64,000 bases of DNA from an uncultured Anaerolineae bacterium (lineage in GTDB: Bacteria > Chloroflexota > Anaerolineae > J036 > Brachytrichaceae): positions 53,832 through 117,831 of the forward strand of contig CALBEF010000021.1 in the NCBI GenBank assembly GCA_937927775.1, read 5' to 3'. Under the pieces are notes generated by a model. The model saw only the letters and a list, made by a program, of their open reading frames with translations. It made no database searches and was not told the DNA's origin. Shown one piece after another: positions 19,241-28,500 of the stretch; the first letter of the stretch is position 1; each line of letters starts with the position of its first letter. Position numbers and translations under genes: made by a program.

Positions 19241-19271
19241 GGCAGGGAGCGCCGTTCTGGCGCTCCCTGCC
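19241..19271 (+). terminator. Strong hairpin upstream of lysS
   Basis: A perfect 13-base stem (GGCAGGGAGCGCC, 19241-19253, with its complement 19259-19271) encloses a 5-base loop. It follows the S1-domain gene and precedes lysS by 27 bases. No U-tract follows, so it could be a terminator for the upstream gene or a lysS leader structure. Confidence 0.5.
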
Positions 19272-19298
19272 TTGCCATAGGGCGCCCACACAAGACAC

Positions 19299-20876
19299 AT
19301 GAGCCATCAGTACACCGAAGTCGAACGCGATCGACTCGCCAAGCTCGACAGGATCAAAGCAGCCGGGATCGATCCTTACCCGCCGCGCACGCGATTCGGC
19401 GATTTGCGTCTGATGGCAGCCGAAGCCTCGCGTCGCATTCTGGCATGGCAGGCCACGCTGCCAGAGCAGGCTGACCAGGAACGCGCCACGACGCTGCACA
19501 CGGGCGATTCATCTGTCTGCGCCGTGATGGGGCGCATTGTCGCCCGGCGTGTCATGGGCAAAGCCAGCTTTGTGTCGATCGAAGATGGCAGCGGACGCCT
19601 GCAACTCTACGCGCGGGTCGGGCCGGATTCAGTGGACGCCGCGTCATTTGAACGCTTCAGGGACCTCGATCTGGGCGATTTCATCGAAGCCAAAGGCAAC
19701 CTGTTCATCACCAAAACCGGCGAGCCAACGCTGCGCGTCGCCGACTGGTCGCTGCTCAGCAAATCCATCAGCCCGCTCCCGATCGCCAAGGAAGAGAAGC
19801 AACCCGACGGCAGCGTCAAACGCTATAGCGCGTTCACAGACCCCGAATCGCGCTACCGGCAGCGATACGCCGATCTGGCCGTCAACCCCGAAGTGCGCGA
19901 AATCTTCAGGATGCGCGCCAGAATCATCAGGGCGCTCCGCGAATTCCTGGATAGCCGTGGATTTCTGGAGGTCGAGACGCCCATTCTTCAGCCGATCTAC
20001 GGCGGCGCCGCAGCCCGGCCATTCATCACGCATCACAACCAGCTCGACCAGGACCTGTATCTGCGCATTTCGTTCGAGTTGTATCTCAAGCGATTGCTGG
20101 TCGGCGGCATCGAGCGCGTGTACGAAATCGGGCGCGATTTCCGCAACGAAGGCGTCAGCTTCAAGCACAATCCCGAGTTCACCCAGCTCGAGTTCTACGC
20201 GGCGTACATGGATGTGTTCAGCGTCATGGACCTCACAGAGGAGATGATGCAGACTGTGGCGCGTGAAGTGCTCGCAGCCACCGGCGGCAAAACCCGCTTT
20301 CGCGGGCATGAGATCGACCTGACGCAGCCCTGGCAGCGCATCAAGCTGCGCGACGCCATCCTGCAGCACGCTGAGATCGACTATGCCGAGTTTCCAGACC
20401 GCGACTCTCTGGCGGCGGCGATCATCGCGCAGAAACTGATGCCTCCCGAAGTCGTCACAGGCAAAACGCGTGGCAAACTCATCGACGGCCTGCTGGGCGA
20501 CTTTGTCGAGAAGAACCTGATTCAGCCGACATTTCTGTACGACTATCCGCGCGACATTTCGCCGCTGGCCAAGAGCAAAGCCGGCGACCCGGCCACGGTC
20601 GAGCGGTTCGAGGGATTCGTCGGCGGGATCGAGCTGTGCAACGCGTTCAGCGAACTCAACGATCCGCTGGATCAGGAGCAGCGATTCCTGGAAGAGATGC
20701 GCGGCGGCGATGACGAGGCGCAGCCGATGGACGAAGACTACCTGCGCGCCATGCGCTACGGAATGCCGCCCAATGGCGGCTTCGGCATGGGCATCGACCG
20801 CCTGACCATGCTCCTCACCAACAACGACTCCATCCGCGAGGTATTGCTGTTCCCGCATCTGCGCAAAGAGGAGTAA
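19299..20876 (+). CDS. lysS: Class II lysyl-tRNA synthetase
   Basis: The 525-residue protein carries an N-terminal OB-fold anticodon domain (MGRIVARRVMGKASFVSIED) and a class II catalytic core with motif 1 (FLEVETPILQPIYGGAAARP), motif 2 (YEIGRDFRNEGVSFKHNPEF) and motif 3 (GGFGMGIDRLTMLLTNN). It charges tRNA-Lys in the cytoplasm. Length is typical. No T-box is evident. The gene converges on rny, with a heptamer array in the 70-base gap. Confidence 0.97.
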   Translation: MSHQYTEVERDRLAKLDRIKAAGIDPYPPRTRFGDLRLMAAEASRRILAWQATLPEQADQERATTLHTGDSSVCAVMGRIVARRVMGKASFVSIEDGSGRLQLYARVGPDSVDAASFERFRDLDLGDFIEAKGNLFITKTGEPTLRVADWSLLSKSISPLPIAKEEKQPDGSVKRYSAFTDPESRYRQRYADLAVNPEVREIFRMRARIIRALREFLDSRGFLEVETPILQPIYGGAAARPFITHHNQLDQDLYLRISFELYLKRLLVGGIERVYEIGRDFRNEGVSFKHNPEFTQLEFYAAYMDVFSVMDLTEEMMQTVAREVLAATGGKTRFRGHEIDLTQPWQRIKLRDAILQHAEIDYAEFPDRDSLAAAIIAQKLMPPEVVTGKTRGKLIDGLLGDFVEKNLIQPTFLYDYPRDISPLAKSKAGDPATVERFEGFVGGIELCNAFSELNDPLDQEQRFLEEMRGGDDEAQPMDEDYLRAMRYGMPPNGGFGMGIDRLTMLLTNNDSIREVLLFPHLRKEE

Positions 20877-20877
20877 G

Positions 20878-20934
20878 CGCAATACGCAATACGCAATACG
20901 CAACACGTATTTCGTGTTTCGTATTGCGTGTTGG
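20878..20934. repeat. Inverted ACGCAAT heptamer arrays between convergent lysS and rny
   Basis: Units CGCAATA (three copies) and ACGCAAC are followed without a long spacer by CGTATTT, CGTGTTT, CGTATTG and CGTGTTG. The halves are roughly complementary and could fold into one hairpin. This array lies between two stop codons rather than before a start codon. Confidence 0.85.
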
Positions 20935-20946
20935 GTCGCGCAGGGT

Positions 20947-22488
20947 TTACTTGGCGTACTCGACCGAGCGCGTCTCGCGCACAACCGTGACCTTGATCTG
21001 GCCGGGGTACTCCATCGTCTCCTCGATCTTGCGCGCCACGTCGCGGCTGAGCTGGATGCAGGCCAGGTCATCCATCTGCTCCGGCTTGACGATGATGCGC
21101 ACTTCGCGCCCCGCCTGGATGGCATACGCTTCGGACACGCCGGAGAACGCCCGGGCCGTGTCTTCGAGTTGCCGCACGCGCTTGACGTAGTTCTCCAGCG
21201 TCTCGCGGCGCGCGCCGGGCCGCGAGCCGCTGATGGCGTCGGCGATCTCGACGATCACCGCTTCCACTGTTTCCTGCGGCACGTCGTGGTGGTGCGACTC
21301 CACACAATGGATGATCTTCGGATTGATGTTGAACCGGCGCAACATCTCCACGCCAAGCTGCACGTGGGTGCCTTCGTTCTCACGATCCAGCGCCTTGCCC
21401 AGATCGTGCAGCAGCGCGCCGGCCTTGCACACTTTCACATCCGCCTTCAGTTCAGACGCCAGAAGGCCGGCCAGGCGCGCCGCCTCAACGGCATGGAACA
21501 ACTGGTTCTGGCCGTAGCTGGTGCGATACTTCAGCCGGCCCAGTGTCTTGATGATCTCGGTTGGCAGGTTCGTCACGCCGGCTTCCACGGTTGCCCGCTC
21601 GCCCTCCTCCCACATGATGCGCTCCACTTCGCGCCGGGCATCCTCCAAAGTCTTCTCGATGCGCTGGGGGTGAATGCGACCGTCGCGCACCAGCGTCTCG
21701 AGCGCGCGCCGGGCAATCTCACGCCGCACCGGATCGAAGCATGAGACAGTCACTGTGTCGGGCGTGTCGTCAACGATCACATCCACGCCGGCAGCCTGCT
21801 CGAACGCCTGAATATTGCGGCCATTCCGGCCAATAATGCGCCCCTTGACTTCTTCGCCGGGCAGCTCAACCGCCGCAACAGTCTTCTCGGCCACCGTGTC
21901 CGTCGCCACCCGCTGCATGACCTGGATCACGATTTCCCGCGCCCGCTGATCGGCGGTTTCGCGCACCTGAGCTTCGGTTTCGCGAATAACCCGCGCCATG
22001 TCGTTGCGCACGTCGTCGCGCACGGCGTTCAGCAGTTCTTCGCGCGCCTGCTCGCGCGTCATGGCCGCAATCTGTTCGAGCGCCGTCACGCGCTCCTTCT
22101 GGAGCTTCTCCAGATCGGTTGCCTGCTTGTCCAGTTGCGCCTGGCGCTGATTAGCTTTCTTCTCGCGCTGCTCCAAACGATCGCGCTGCGCATCCAGCTC
22201 CGCCCGCCGGCGGGCCAGCCGCTCTTCCTCGCGCTGGAGTTCGAGCCGGCGCTCTTTTGTTTCCCGCTCGGCTGCATCGCGCTGCCTGATGACTTCGTCT
22301 TTGGCCTGCACCAGCAGTTCGCGCGCCCTGGCCTGAGTTTCGGCCAGCGTGCGCTCAGCCTCTGCGCGCAGCACAGCGCCTTCGTCATGCGACTGCTTGC
22401 GCCCGATTCGATAGAAGATGACGCTGCACCCCACCGCCACAACGATGATGATCAGCGCCTCTACGATGATTCTGACGATATCTGACAT
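20947..22488 (-). CDS. rny: Ribonuclease Y
   Basis: This 513-residue endoribonuclease initiates mRNA decay at the membrane. An N-terminal transmembrane anchor (IIVEALIIIVVAVGCSVIFY) is followed by a coiled coil of about 170 residues, a KH domain (VKGRIIGRNGRNIQAFEQAA) and an HD domain (KAGALLHDLGKALDRENEGT) with the metal-binding HD pair. All domains are present. The start at 22488 gives the family's usual length. recX ends 16 bases upstream on the same strand. Confidence 0.97.
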   Translation of the reverse strand: MSDIVRIIVEALIIIVVAVGCSVIFYRIGRKQSHDEGAVLRAEAERTLAETQARARELLVQAKDEVIRQRDAAERETKERRLELQREEERLARRRAELDAQRDRLEQREKKANQRQAQLDKQATDLEKLQKERVTALEQIAAMTREQAREELLNAVRDDVRNDMARVIRETEAQVRETADQRAREIVIQVMQRVATDTVAEKTVAAVELPGEEVKGRIIGRNGRNIQAFEQAAGVDVIVDDTPDTVTVSCFDPVRREIARRALETLVRDGRIHPQRIEKTLEDARREVERIMWEEGERATVEAGVTNLPTEIIKTLGRLKYRTSYGQNQLFHAVEAARLAGLLASELKADVKVCKAGALLHDLGKALDRENEGTHVQLGVEMLRRFNINPKIIHCVESHHHDVPQETVEAVIVEIADAISGSRPGARRETLENYVKRVRQLEDTARAFSGVSEAYAIQAGREVRIIVKPEQMDDLACIQLSRDVARKIEETMEYPGQIKVTVVRETRSVEYAK

Positions 22489-22504
22489 GTTGAATTTCCT
22501 GGTT

Positions 22505-23170
22505 TCAGAATGATTCCGGCGGCGGTTCCTGGTCGGTCTCCCGCCCGGCTGCCATTTCGCGCTCCACGCGGTCAATGGCCTCCTCGATGGTGTCGTAACC
22601 GAATCCGTTGCGGGCCAGATACGCGCTCAGCTTGCGCCGGCGTTGCCAGTCGGGCTGCGCGTCGGCCACCCTGGGCCATCGCCGCAGAGCCGCCTGATAG
22701 GCCGCCTCCGCGTCGCTCACGGTTTCCAGCGCCGCGTCGATCGTCGCCGGATCGACACCCTTGTGTCGCAACTCCCAGGCGAGCATCCGCCGGCTGCGCG
22801 GCCCATTCCGCATCCGGCTGTCCACCCACGACCGGCTGAAAGACGCATCGTCCAGCAACGCAGCGGCCCGCAAACTGACAACGATCTCGTCTATCACATC
22901 CTCAGCCGCGCCGGCGCGCTGCAACCGCCGGCGGACTTCCTGCTCGCTTCTCGGACGGTAGGCGATGAATTCCACCGCGCGTTGCCGGGCCTTCTCGAGC
23001 GTGTCCGACGCTTTGAGAGACTCGATTTCCTGGTCCGTCAGGGTTTGACCCACGCGCAACCATAACGCATGGATGAGCGCCAGCCCAAACGCAAACTCGC
23101 CATCGAGGTAAACATTCACTCGATCGCGCGAGTTCTTCTGCGCTTTTAGGGCGGTGATCGTCCCTGCCAT
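22505..23170 (-). CDS. recX: RecX-type recombination regulator
   Basis: The 221-residue protein has tandem three-helix repeats characteristic of RecX (AVEFIAYRPRSEQEVRRRLQ, then LLDDASFSRSWVDSRMRNGP, and a C-terminal repeat with KLSAYLARNGFGYDTIEEAI). RecX binds RecA and limits filament growth. No recA is adjacent, which is unusual for many bacteria. A 13-base palindrome 63 bases upstream (23233-23245) is a candidate operator. It probably forms an operon with rny. Confidence 0.9.
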   Translation of the reverse strand: MAGTITALKAQKNSRDRVNVYLDGEFAFGLALIHALWLRVGQTLTDQEIESLKASDTLEKARQRAVEFIAYRPRSEQEVRRRLQRAGAAEDVIDEIVVSLRAAALLDDASFSRSWVDSRMRNGPRSRRMLAWELRHKGVDPATIDAALETVSDAEAAYQAALRRWPRVADAQPDWQRRRKLSAYLARNGFGYDTIEEAIDRVEREMAAGRETDQEPPPESF

Positions 23171-23589
23171 AAAACAAACAGCGCCTGTCCAGGACTCCCC
23201 CGGCGCTTGCTGCGCGCCGGCAGACGATCCTTAACAGCCGCTGTTCAGGCCAATCAGATTGTGTTTGGCGACCGATGCGCCTATAGCTACGTCGGTTCGG
23301 AAAACGCAGGAATCAGCAATCGATTCGTTTCGCTTCCCTCTCGCCAGTCATCACGATGATTCGCAAAGTTGACCCTGACTGGCGCCACAAGCAGAACACC
23401 TGTGAACGCCCGGTTCACACCCGCAAAAGAATCCACTGACGCCGACTGCCACACACGATTACACTGGCGCACGTTGGCGCTCTCACGATACATCCGGCGC
23501 ATACGCCGGGTGAAATCTCCTGGCCCAAATCTGCTGCAAGCACCGTCATTCGGAGTTCCGCACGACACTTCATCAGACCTTAACAAGAA
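23171..23589. other. 419-base region without a convincing gene
   Basis: Short open frames exist on both strands, but none has a ribosome site, a recognisable motif or a hydrophobic profile. One clear feature is the palindrome AACAGCCGCTGTT (23233-23245) upstream of recX. I see no RNA gene or mobile-element end. Confidence 0.6.
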
Positions 23590-24396
23590 TTATAGCCGGT
23601 TTTTAGCCACGATAAACACGATCTCGGTCTGAAATACGAGCTTCTGCCAGGCCCACGGCGAACCGGCCACCAGTTGCTGAAACTGGCTCTCGTAATGGGC
23701 CGGCATCCCCCTCGCTCGCCCACCCAGACTATGCGCCGGGTAGGAGATGACCAGATAATCGGCATCCACCCCATCCAGGATGCGGCGTCCGGCCTGTTTG
23801 TCCACCTGCTCCAGACAGGGCAGCGCTTTCAACACAAAGGCAACATCAAAATGGCCCGGCGGCGGCGCAGCCAGCACATCGCGCGACTCCGCGACACCTT
23901 TCACCCCGGCGATTGAAAAGAATGCCTGGGTGAAGGCCATCATATCGTCGTAGATGTCGGCAGCATAATACTCGACGCCGGCCGGCAACCCCATCCAGGG
24001 AATCGCCAGCGGGTTCAGGCCGCAGGCCAGGTCTGCCACACGCCGGGGCGCCGGAACGACGGCAAAAATGGCGCGGTAGAACGCATCCAGGATTGGCAGA
24101 CGCTCCTGGGTCGAGGCGTGCCGGCGCATCAGGTCGGCGCACACCCGGCGCAATGCGTCGCCGTCCGGCGCCGCCCGCAGCGCCTCCAGCCAACGGTCAT
24201 AGCGCGGCGTGTGCTCCAGGTAAGCGCCGGCCACCTGGTGTAGTTTGTTTTTCGCAGCCTTGACCGCCTCTTTCAGGCTGCGCCGGGCAGCCAGCTCGCG
24301 CGCGCCGATGCGCCGGATGAGGTCTGCATTGACAGATCGATACCCGGCGCTTGCGCGCACCGTCGCCACCAAAGCATCCAGCTCGGTCGGTTCCAT
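23590..24396 (-). CDS. FmrO/ArmA-like 16S rRNA (guanine-N7) methyltransferase
   Basis: The 268-residue protein matches the aminoglycoside-resistance methyltransferase family acting on G1405 of 16S rRNA: an N-terminal helical domain with KNKLHQVAGAYLEHTPRYDR, HASTQERLPILDAFYRAIF (93-111), the SAM-binding DLACGLNPLAIPWM (122-135), FVLKALPCLEQVDK (187-200) and SYPAHSLGGRARGM (218-231). These are the same blocks, in the same order, as ArmA. The start is one base from the stop of the upstream TGT gene, so the pair is an operon. It may be an intrinsic chromosomal relative rather than an acquired gene: composition matches neighbours and no mobile element is near. Confidence 0.85.
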   Translation of the reverse strand: MEPTELDALVATVRASAGYRSVNADLIRRIGARELAARRSLKEAVKAAKNKLHQVAGAYLEHTPRYDRWLEALRAAPDGDALRRVCADLMRRHASTQERLPILDAFYRAIFAVVPAPRRVADLACGLNPLAIPWMGLPAGVEYYAADIYDDMMAFTQAFFSIAGVKGVAESRDVLAAPPPGHFDVAFVLKALPCLEQVDKQAGRRILDGVDADYLVISYPAHSLGGRARGMPAHYESQFQQLVAGSPWAWQKLVFQTEIVFIVAKNRL

Positions 24397-24397
24397 G

Positions 24398-25483
24398 TCA
24401 CTGCCCCCGGCTCAACCGAGCCATGAGGCGATTCATAAAACGCAGATTATGCAGGGTGGCCAGGCGCAGGCAGGCGCTATCTTTTACCCGGAACAAATGA
24501 TGCAGAAAGCCGATCGAGTACCGCCGACAGCACAGACAATCGCAAGCGGTGTCGATAGGCTGATCCGTCTTGATGTGCTTGTCGTCCTCGATGTACAGGA
24601 AAGCGAATGCCTGATCCGGCTCGCCCCCTTCGGCTGATCGATACAGCCGGCCCCGGCGCGCGTCGCGGGTCGGCAGCGCGCTGTCGAACATCTGATAGCC
24701 CATGCGCGCGCATTCGATCACGCTGTTTGGATGTCCCACGCCCAGCGCGTGCAACGGGAACTGCGCGGGGATCAGTTCGCGGGTATAGGCCAGCATATCC
24801 CCCAGCAGACTGCCCTCGCTGTCGAGCGGCCAGCCGCCATAGCCATACCCATCGAACCCGATCTCGAGCAGGGCCTCGGCGCACTGTCGGCGCAGCTCAC
24901 GCGACCGGCCTCCCTGCACCACACCAAACAGCAGCGGCCGGCGGTCAGGCTGCAACCGCTTCTCCAGCATCAGCCGGTCGAACTCTCTGCGACAGCGCTT
25001 CGCCCAGGCAATGGTGCGCCGCACAGATTCCTGCTGCGCCTCCAGCGAGTCGTCAGGATGTGTGCAGTCATCCAGACAGACCACAATATCGCTGCCATAC
25101 GCCACCTGCAATTGCACCGTCTTCTCCGGCGTCATCTGGAACTTGCGCCCGGCCCCCTCCGGCTGGAAGACGATCCCCTGGCTGGTCAACTTGCCCTGCC
25201 TGGGGTTCTGGCGGATCAGCGAGTAGGCCTGAAACCCGCCCGAGTCCGTCATAATCGGCCACGGCCAGCCACTCATGCGGTGCAGCCCGCCCAGCGCCTG
25301 CACCGTAGAGGAGCCGGGGCGTTGCATAAGGTGGAAAGTATTCATGACCACTGCCTGGGTGCCCACACTCTCCAGATCGGCGCTATCAACCGACCGGACG
25401 ACACCGTGCGTCGCGTCGGGCAGGAAAGCCGGCAACTGAAGCTCGCCGTGGGGCAAACGAAGCGCGCGCAGATGATGCTCCAT
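24398..25483 (-). CDS. tRNA-guanine transglycosylase family protein with altered substrate loop
   Basis: The 361-residue TIM-barrel protein has most TGT active-site elements: TDSGGFQ (Asp80, Ser81), CLDDC (Asp139), GVVQGG (Gln190), the nucleophile Asp267 in MFDSALPTRDARRGRLY, and a zinc site (CDCLCC ... H). The loop that reads GGLAVGE in canonical Tgt, which contacts preQ1, here reads GGWPLDSEG (about 216-224). It may use a different 7-deazaguanine or a different RNA. No queuosine pathway gene is in the window. The ATG at 25483 is preceded by TAGGAT and lacks a Shine-Dalgarno. Confidence 0.85.
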   Translation of the reverse strand: MEHHLRALRLPHGELQLPAFLPDATHGVVRSVDSADLESVGTQAVVMNTFHLMQRPGSSTVQALGGLHRMSGWPWPIMTDSGGFQAYSLIRQNPRQGKLTSQGIVFQPEGAGRKFQMTPEKTVQLQVAYGSDIVVCLDDCTHPDDSLEAQQESVRRTIAWAKRCRREFDRLMLEKRLQPDRRPLLFGVVQGGRSRELRRQCAEALLEIGFDGYGYGGWPLDSEGSLLGDMLAYTRELIPAQFPLHALGVGHPNSVIECARMGYQMFDSALPTRDARRGRLYRSAEGGEPDQAFAFLYIEDDKHIKTDQPIDTACDCLCCRRYSIGFLHHLFRVKDSACLRLATLHNLRFMNRLMARLSRGQ

Positions 25484-25533
25484 CAATGGGGCAATCCTAT
25501 CGCATTTCCGAATCGGCTTAAAATGATCGGGCT

Positions 25534-28500
25534 GTGTCTCTCTTCGGCATTACCCAACTGGTGTCGGCAACCCCCGAAGTGCGCGCGTTGACCGAGTCCA
25601 TTCGAGCAACCAGCGGCGCATCACAGCCGCCACTTGGGTTGCCGCGCGCCGCGCGGCCTTTCATTGTCTCGGCGCTCCAATACGCCCTGGGCCGGCCCAT
25701 CCTCTATGTCGCCTCGTCAGTAGACGCCGCGCGCACAAACGCCGACGCGCTGCGGTCGCTGGCAGCCCCGGGCGCAGACCGCAACGCCGGCGCCGTGCGA
25801 CGCTTTGCGGAGCCGAACACCGCCTTCTATGACACCGTGCCGCCCGTAGCCGACATCACGGCCCAGCGCAGCGCAGTGCTGGCATGTCTCGCTGCGCCGG
25901 TCGGTGACACCGCGCCGCCGCTGATCGTCACCAGCCCGCGCGCGCTGATGCACCCCACCCTGCCGGTGGCGCGCTTCAAGGCCGCCACGCGCGTCATCCA
26001 GCAGGACCAGACACTGGCCCTCGAATCCATGCTGGCCCACTGGGTCAGCATCGGCTACGACAACCAATCTGTGGTGGAGCAGATCGGCGCGTTCAGCCGG
26101 CGCGGGGGCATCATCGATGTGTGGCCGCCCGGCCTGCCATTGCCGGCCCGCATCGAGCTGTTCGGCAACCAGATCGACTCGATACGCCTGTTCGACCCCG
26201 GCACACAGCGCAGCCAGGAGCGCATCCAGCGCATCGTGATCACGCCGCTGGAAACCGGCACCGGCAACGCATCCACCGACACCCCGCCGGCGCTGGCGTC
26301 TCTGATCGATTACCTGGGCGAGAGCGGCCTGCTCGTCGTCGACGACGAAGAAGAATTGCGCGAGGCGTGGCTGGAGCTGGAAGCGCGCGCGCGACGTGAA
26401 CGCGACACCATCGGCGACCCCGCGTTGATCACCACGCCGGGCTACCTCACCTGGGACGATTTTCAGGCTGCGCAGCGCCGGGCACGCGCGACGCTGATTC
26501 TGGGCCAGGGCATCGACGCGCGCGCAAGGCTGACGGCTTCGCCCCTGGCGTCGATGTTTATGCCGGCGCCGCACTTCGCGGGCCAGTTGACGCCACTGCT
26601 CGATTACGCGCGCACATGCGCAGCCCCTTCTGACCCATCCGGCGCGCTCATCATCGTCTCGCGCCAGGCCAGGCGACTGGCCGAAGTGTGGTCGGAACGA
26701 CACGCGCCGATCGCCGCCACAGACACATTGAGCGCCCCGCCCGAAGGCTCGCCCACGTTCGTGACCGGCGCGCTGCCCGCCGGCTTCATCTTCAAAGGAG
26801 AAGACACAGCCAGGAATTTTGTCCTGTTGACCGACGCCGAAATCTTCGGGCATGTCCGCCCGGAGCCGTGGATCGCGCCGCGCAGAAGCCGGCTGGCCCC
26901 CGAGCGCGCCTTCTCCGACTGGCAACCCGGCGACGCGGTCGTTCATGAAGACTACGGCATCGGCATCTATCGCGGCCTGGTCAAGCTCACCGTCAACACC
27001 GGCACGCCACAGGCGCCGGCGGAAGGCGAGCGCGAATACCTGCTGCTCGAATACGCCGAGGGCGACCGGCTGTACGTGCCGCTGCATCAACTCGACCGCA
27101 TCGCGCGCTATGTGGGCGGCGATGATTTGCGGCCGGCGCTGAACAGACTGGGCGCGCCGGACTGGGCGCAGACCAAACACCGCGCGCGCGGCGCAGCCGC
27201 CGAAGTGGCCAGAGAAATGCTGGCGCTGTACGCGCAGCGCGAACTGGCAAGCGGGCGCGCTTTCAGCCCGGACACGCCCTGGCAGGCTGAACTGGAAGCC
27301 AGCTTCCCCTATGTCGAGACCGAAGACCAGATGCGCGCCATTGCCGAGGTCAAAGCCGACATGGAGCGCGCCCGGCCAATGGACCGGCTGATCTGCGGCG
27401 ATGTGGGCTACGGCAAAACCGAAGTGGCCTTGCGCGCCGCGTTCAAGGCTGTGCAGGACGGCGCGCAGGTCGCCGTGCTGGTTCCAACGACCGTTCTGGC
27501 GCAGCAACACTGGGTGACATTCCTGCGACGCATGGCGTCGTACCCCGTGACCATCGAAGTGTTGTCGCGCTTTCGCTCGCCGGCTGAAAAGCGAGAGGTG
27601 CTGGAGAAACTGGAGGAAGGCAGCGTCGATATCGTCATCGGCACGCACGCGCTGCTCAGCAACCGCGTGCGCTTCAGGCAGCTTGGCCTGCTCATCATCG
27701 ATGAAGAGCAGCGATTCGGCGTCAGGGCCAAGGAAAAGCTCAAGCAGCTCCGCGCCAGCGTCGATGTGATCACGTTGACCGCCACGCCCATCCCGCGCAC
27801 GCTGTACTTCAGCCTGAGCGGCATTCGCAGCATCAGCCGGATCGAGACGCCGCCGGCCGAGCGGCTGCCCATCATCAGCTACATCGGCCCGTTCGACGAC
27901 ACCATTGTGCGGCAGGCCATTCAGCGCGAACTCGACCGCGACGGGCAGGTGTTTTTCGTCCACAACCGCATCAACTCCATCTATCTGGTCGAGCAGAAAC
28001 TGCGCCGGCTGATCCCCGACGCGACACTGGCCATTGCGCACGGCCAGATGGATGAGAAGCGGCTTGCGCGCGTCATGACCGACTTTGCCGACGGCAGGAT
28101 CGACATCCTGCTCTGCACCAACATCATCGAGAACGGGCTGGACATCCCCAACGCCAACACCATCATCGTCGATCGCGCCGACCATTTTGGTCTGGCCGAG
28201 TTGTATCAGTTGCGCGGGCGCGTCGGGCGCTCGACCACGCAGGCCTATGGCTACTTCCTGTACGATCGCAAATCGCGCATGACCCCCGAGGCGCGCGAGC
28301 GGCTGAACACACTGCGCGAGATCGCCGGCCTGGGCGCCGGCTACATGATCGCCATGCGCGATCTGGAACTGCGCGGCGCGGGCGACATCCTGGGGCCGAA
28401 GCAAAGCGGCCATGTGTCCAGCATCGGGCTTGATCTGTACACCCGGCTGCTGTCCCGCGAGATCAGCGTGCTGCGCGCGTTGCGCGACAGCGCCCCGCCG

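Noticed and set aside
23287..23632. Overlapping 80-100-codon ORFs on both strands between recX and the 16S methyltransferase
   Set aside because: No ribosome sites, no hydrophobic or conserved pattern, and mutual overlap; treated as non-coding.
23590..24396. The rRNA methyltransferase as a recently acquired resistance gene
   Set aside because: No insertion sequence, integron or composition shift nearby, and it is in an operon with a TGT gene.
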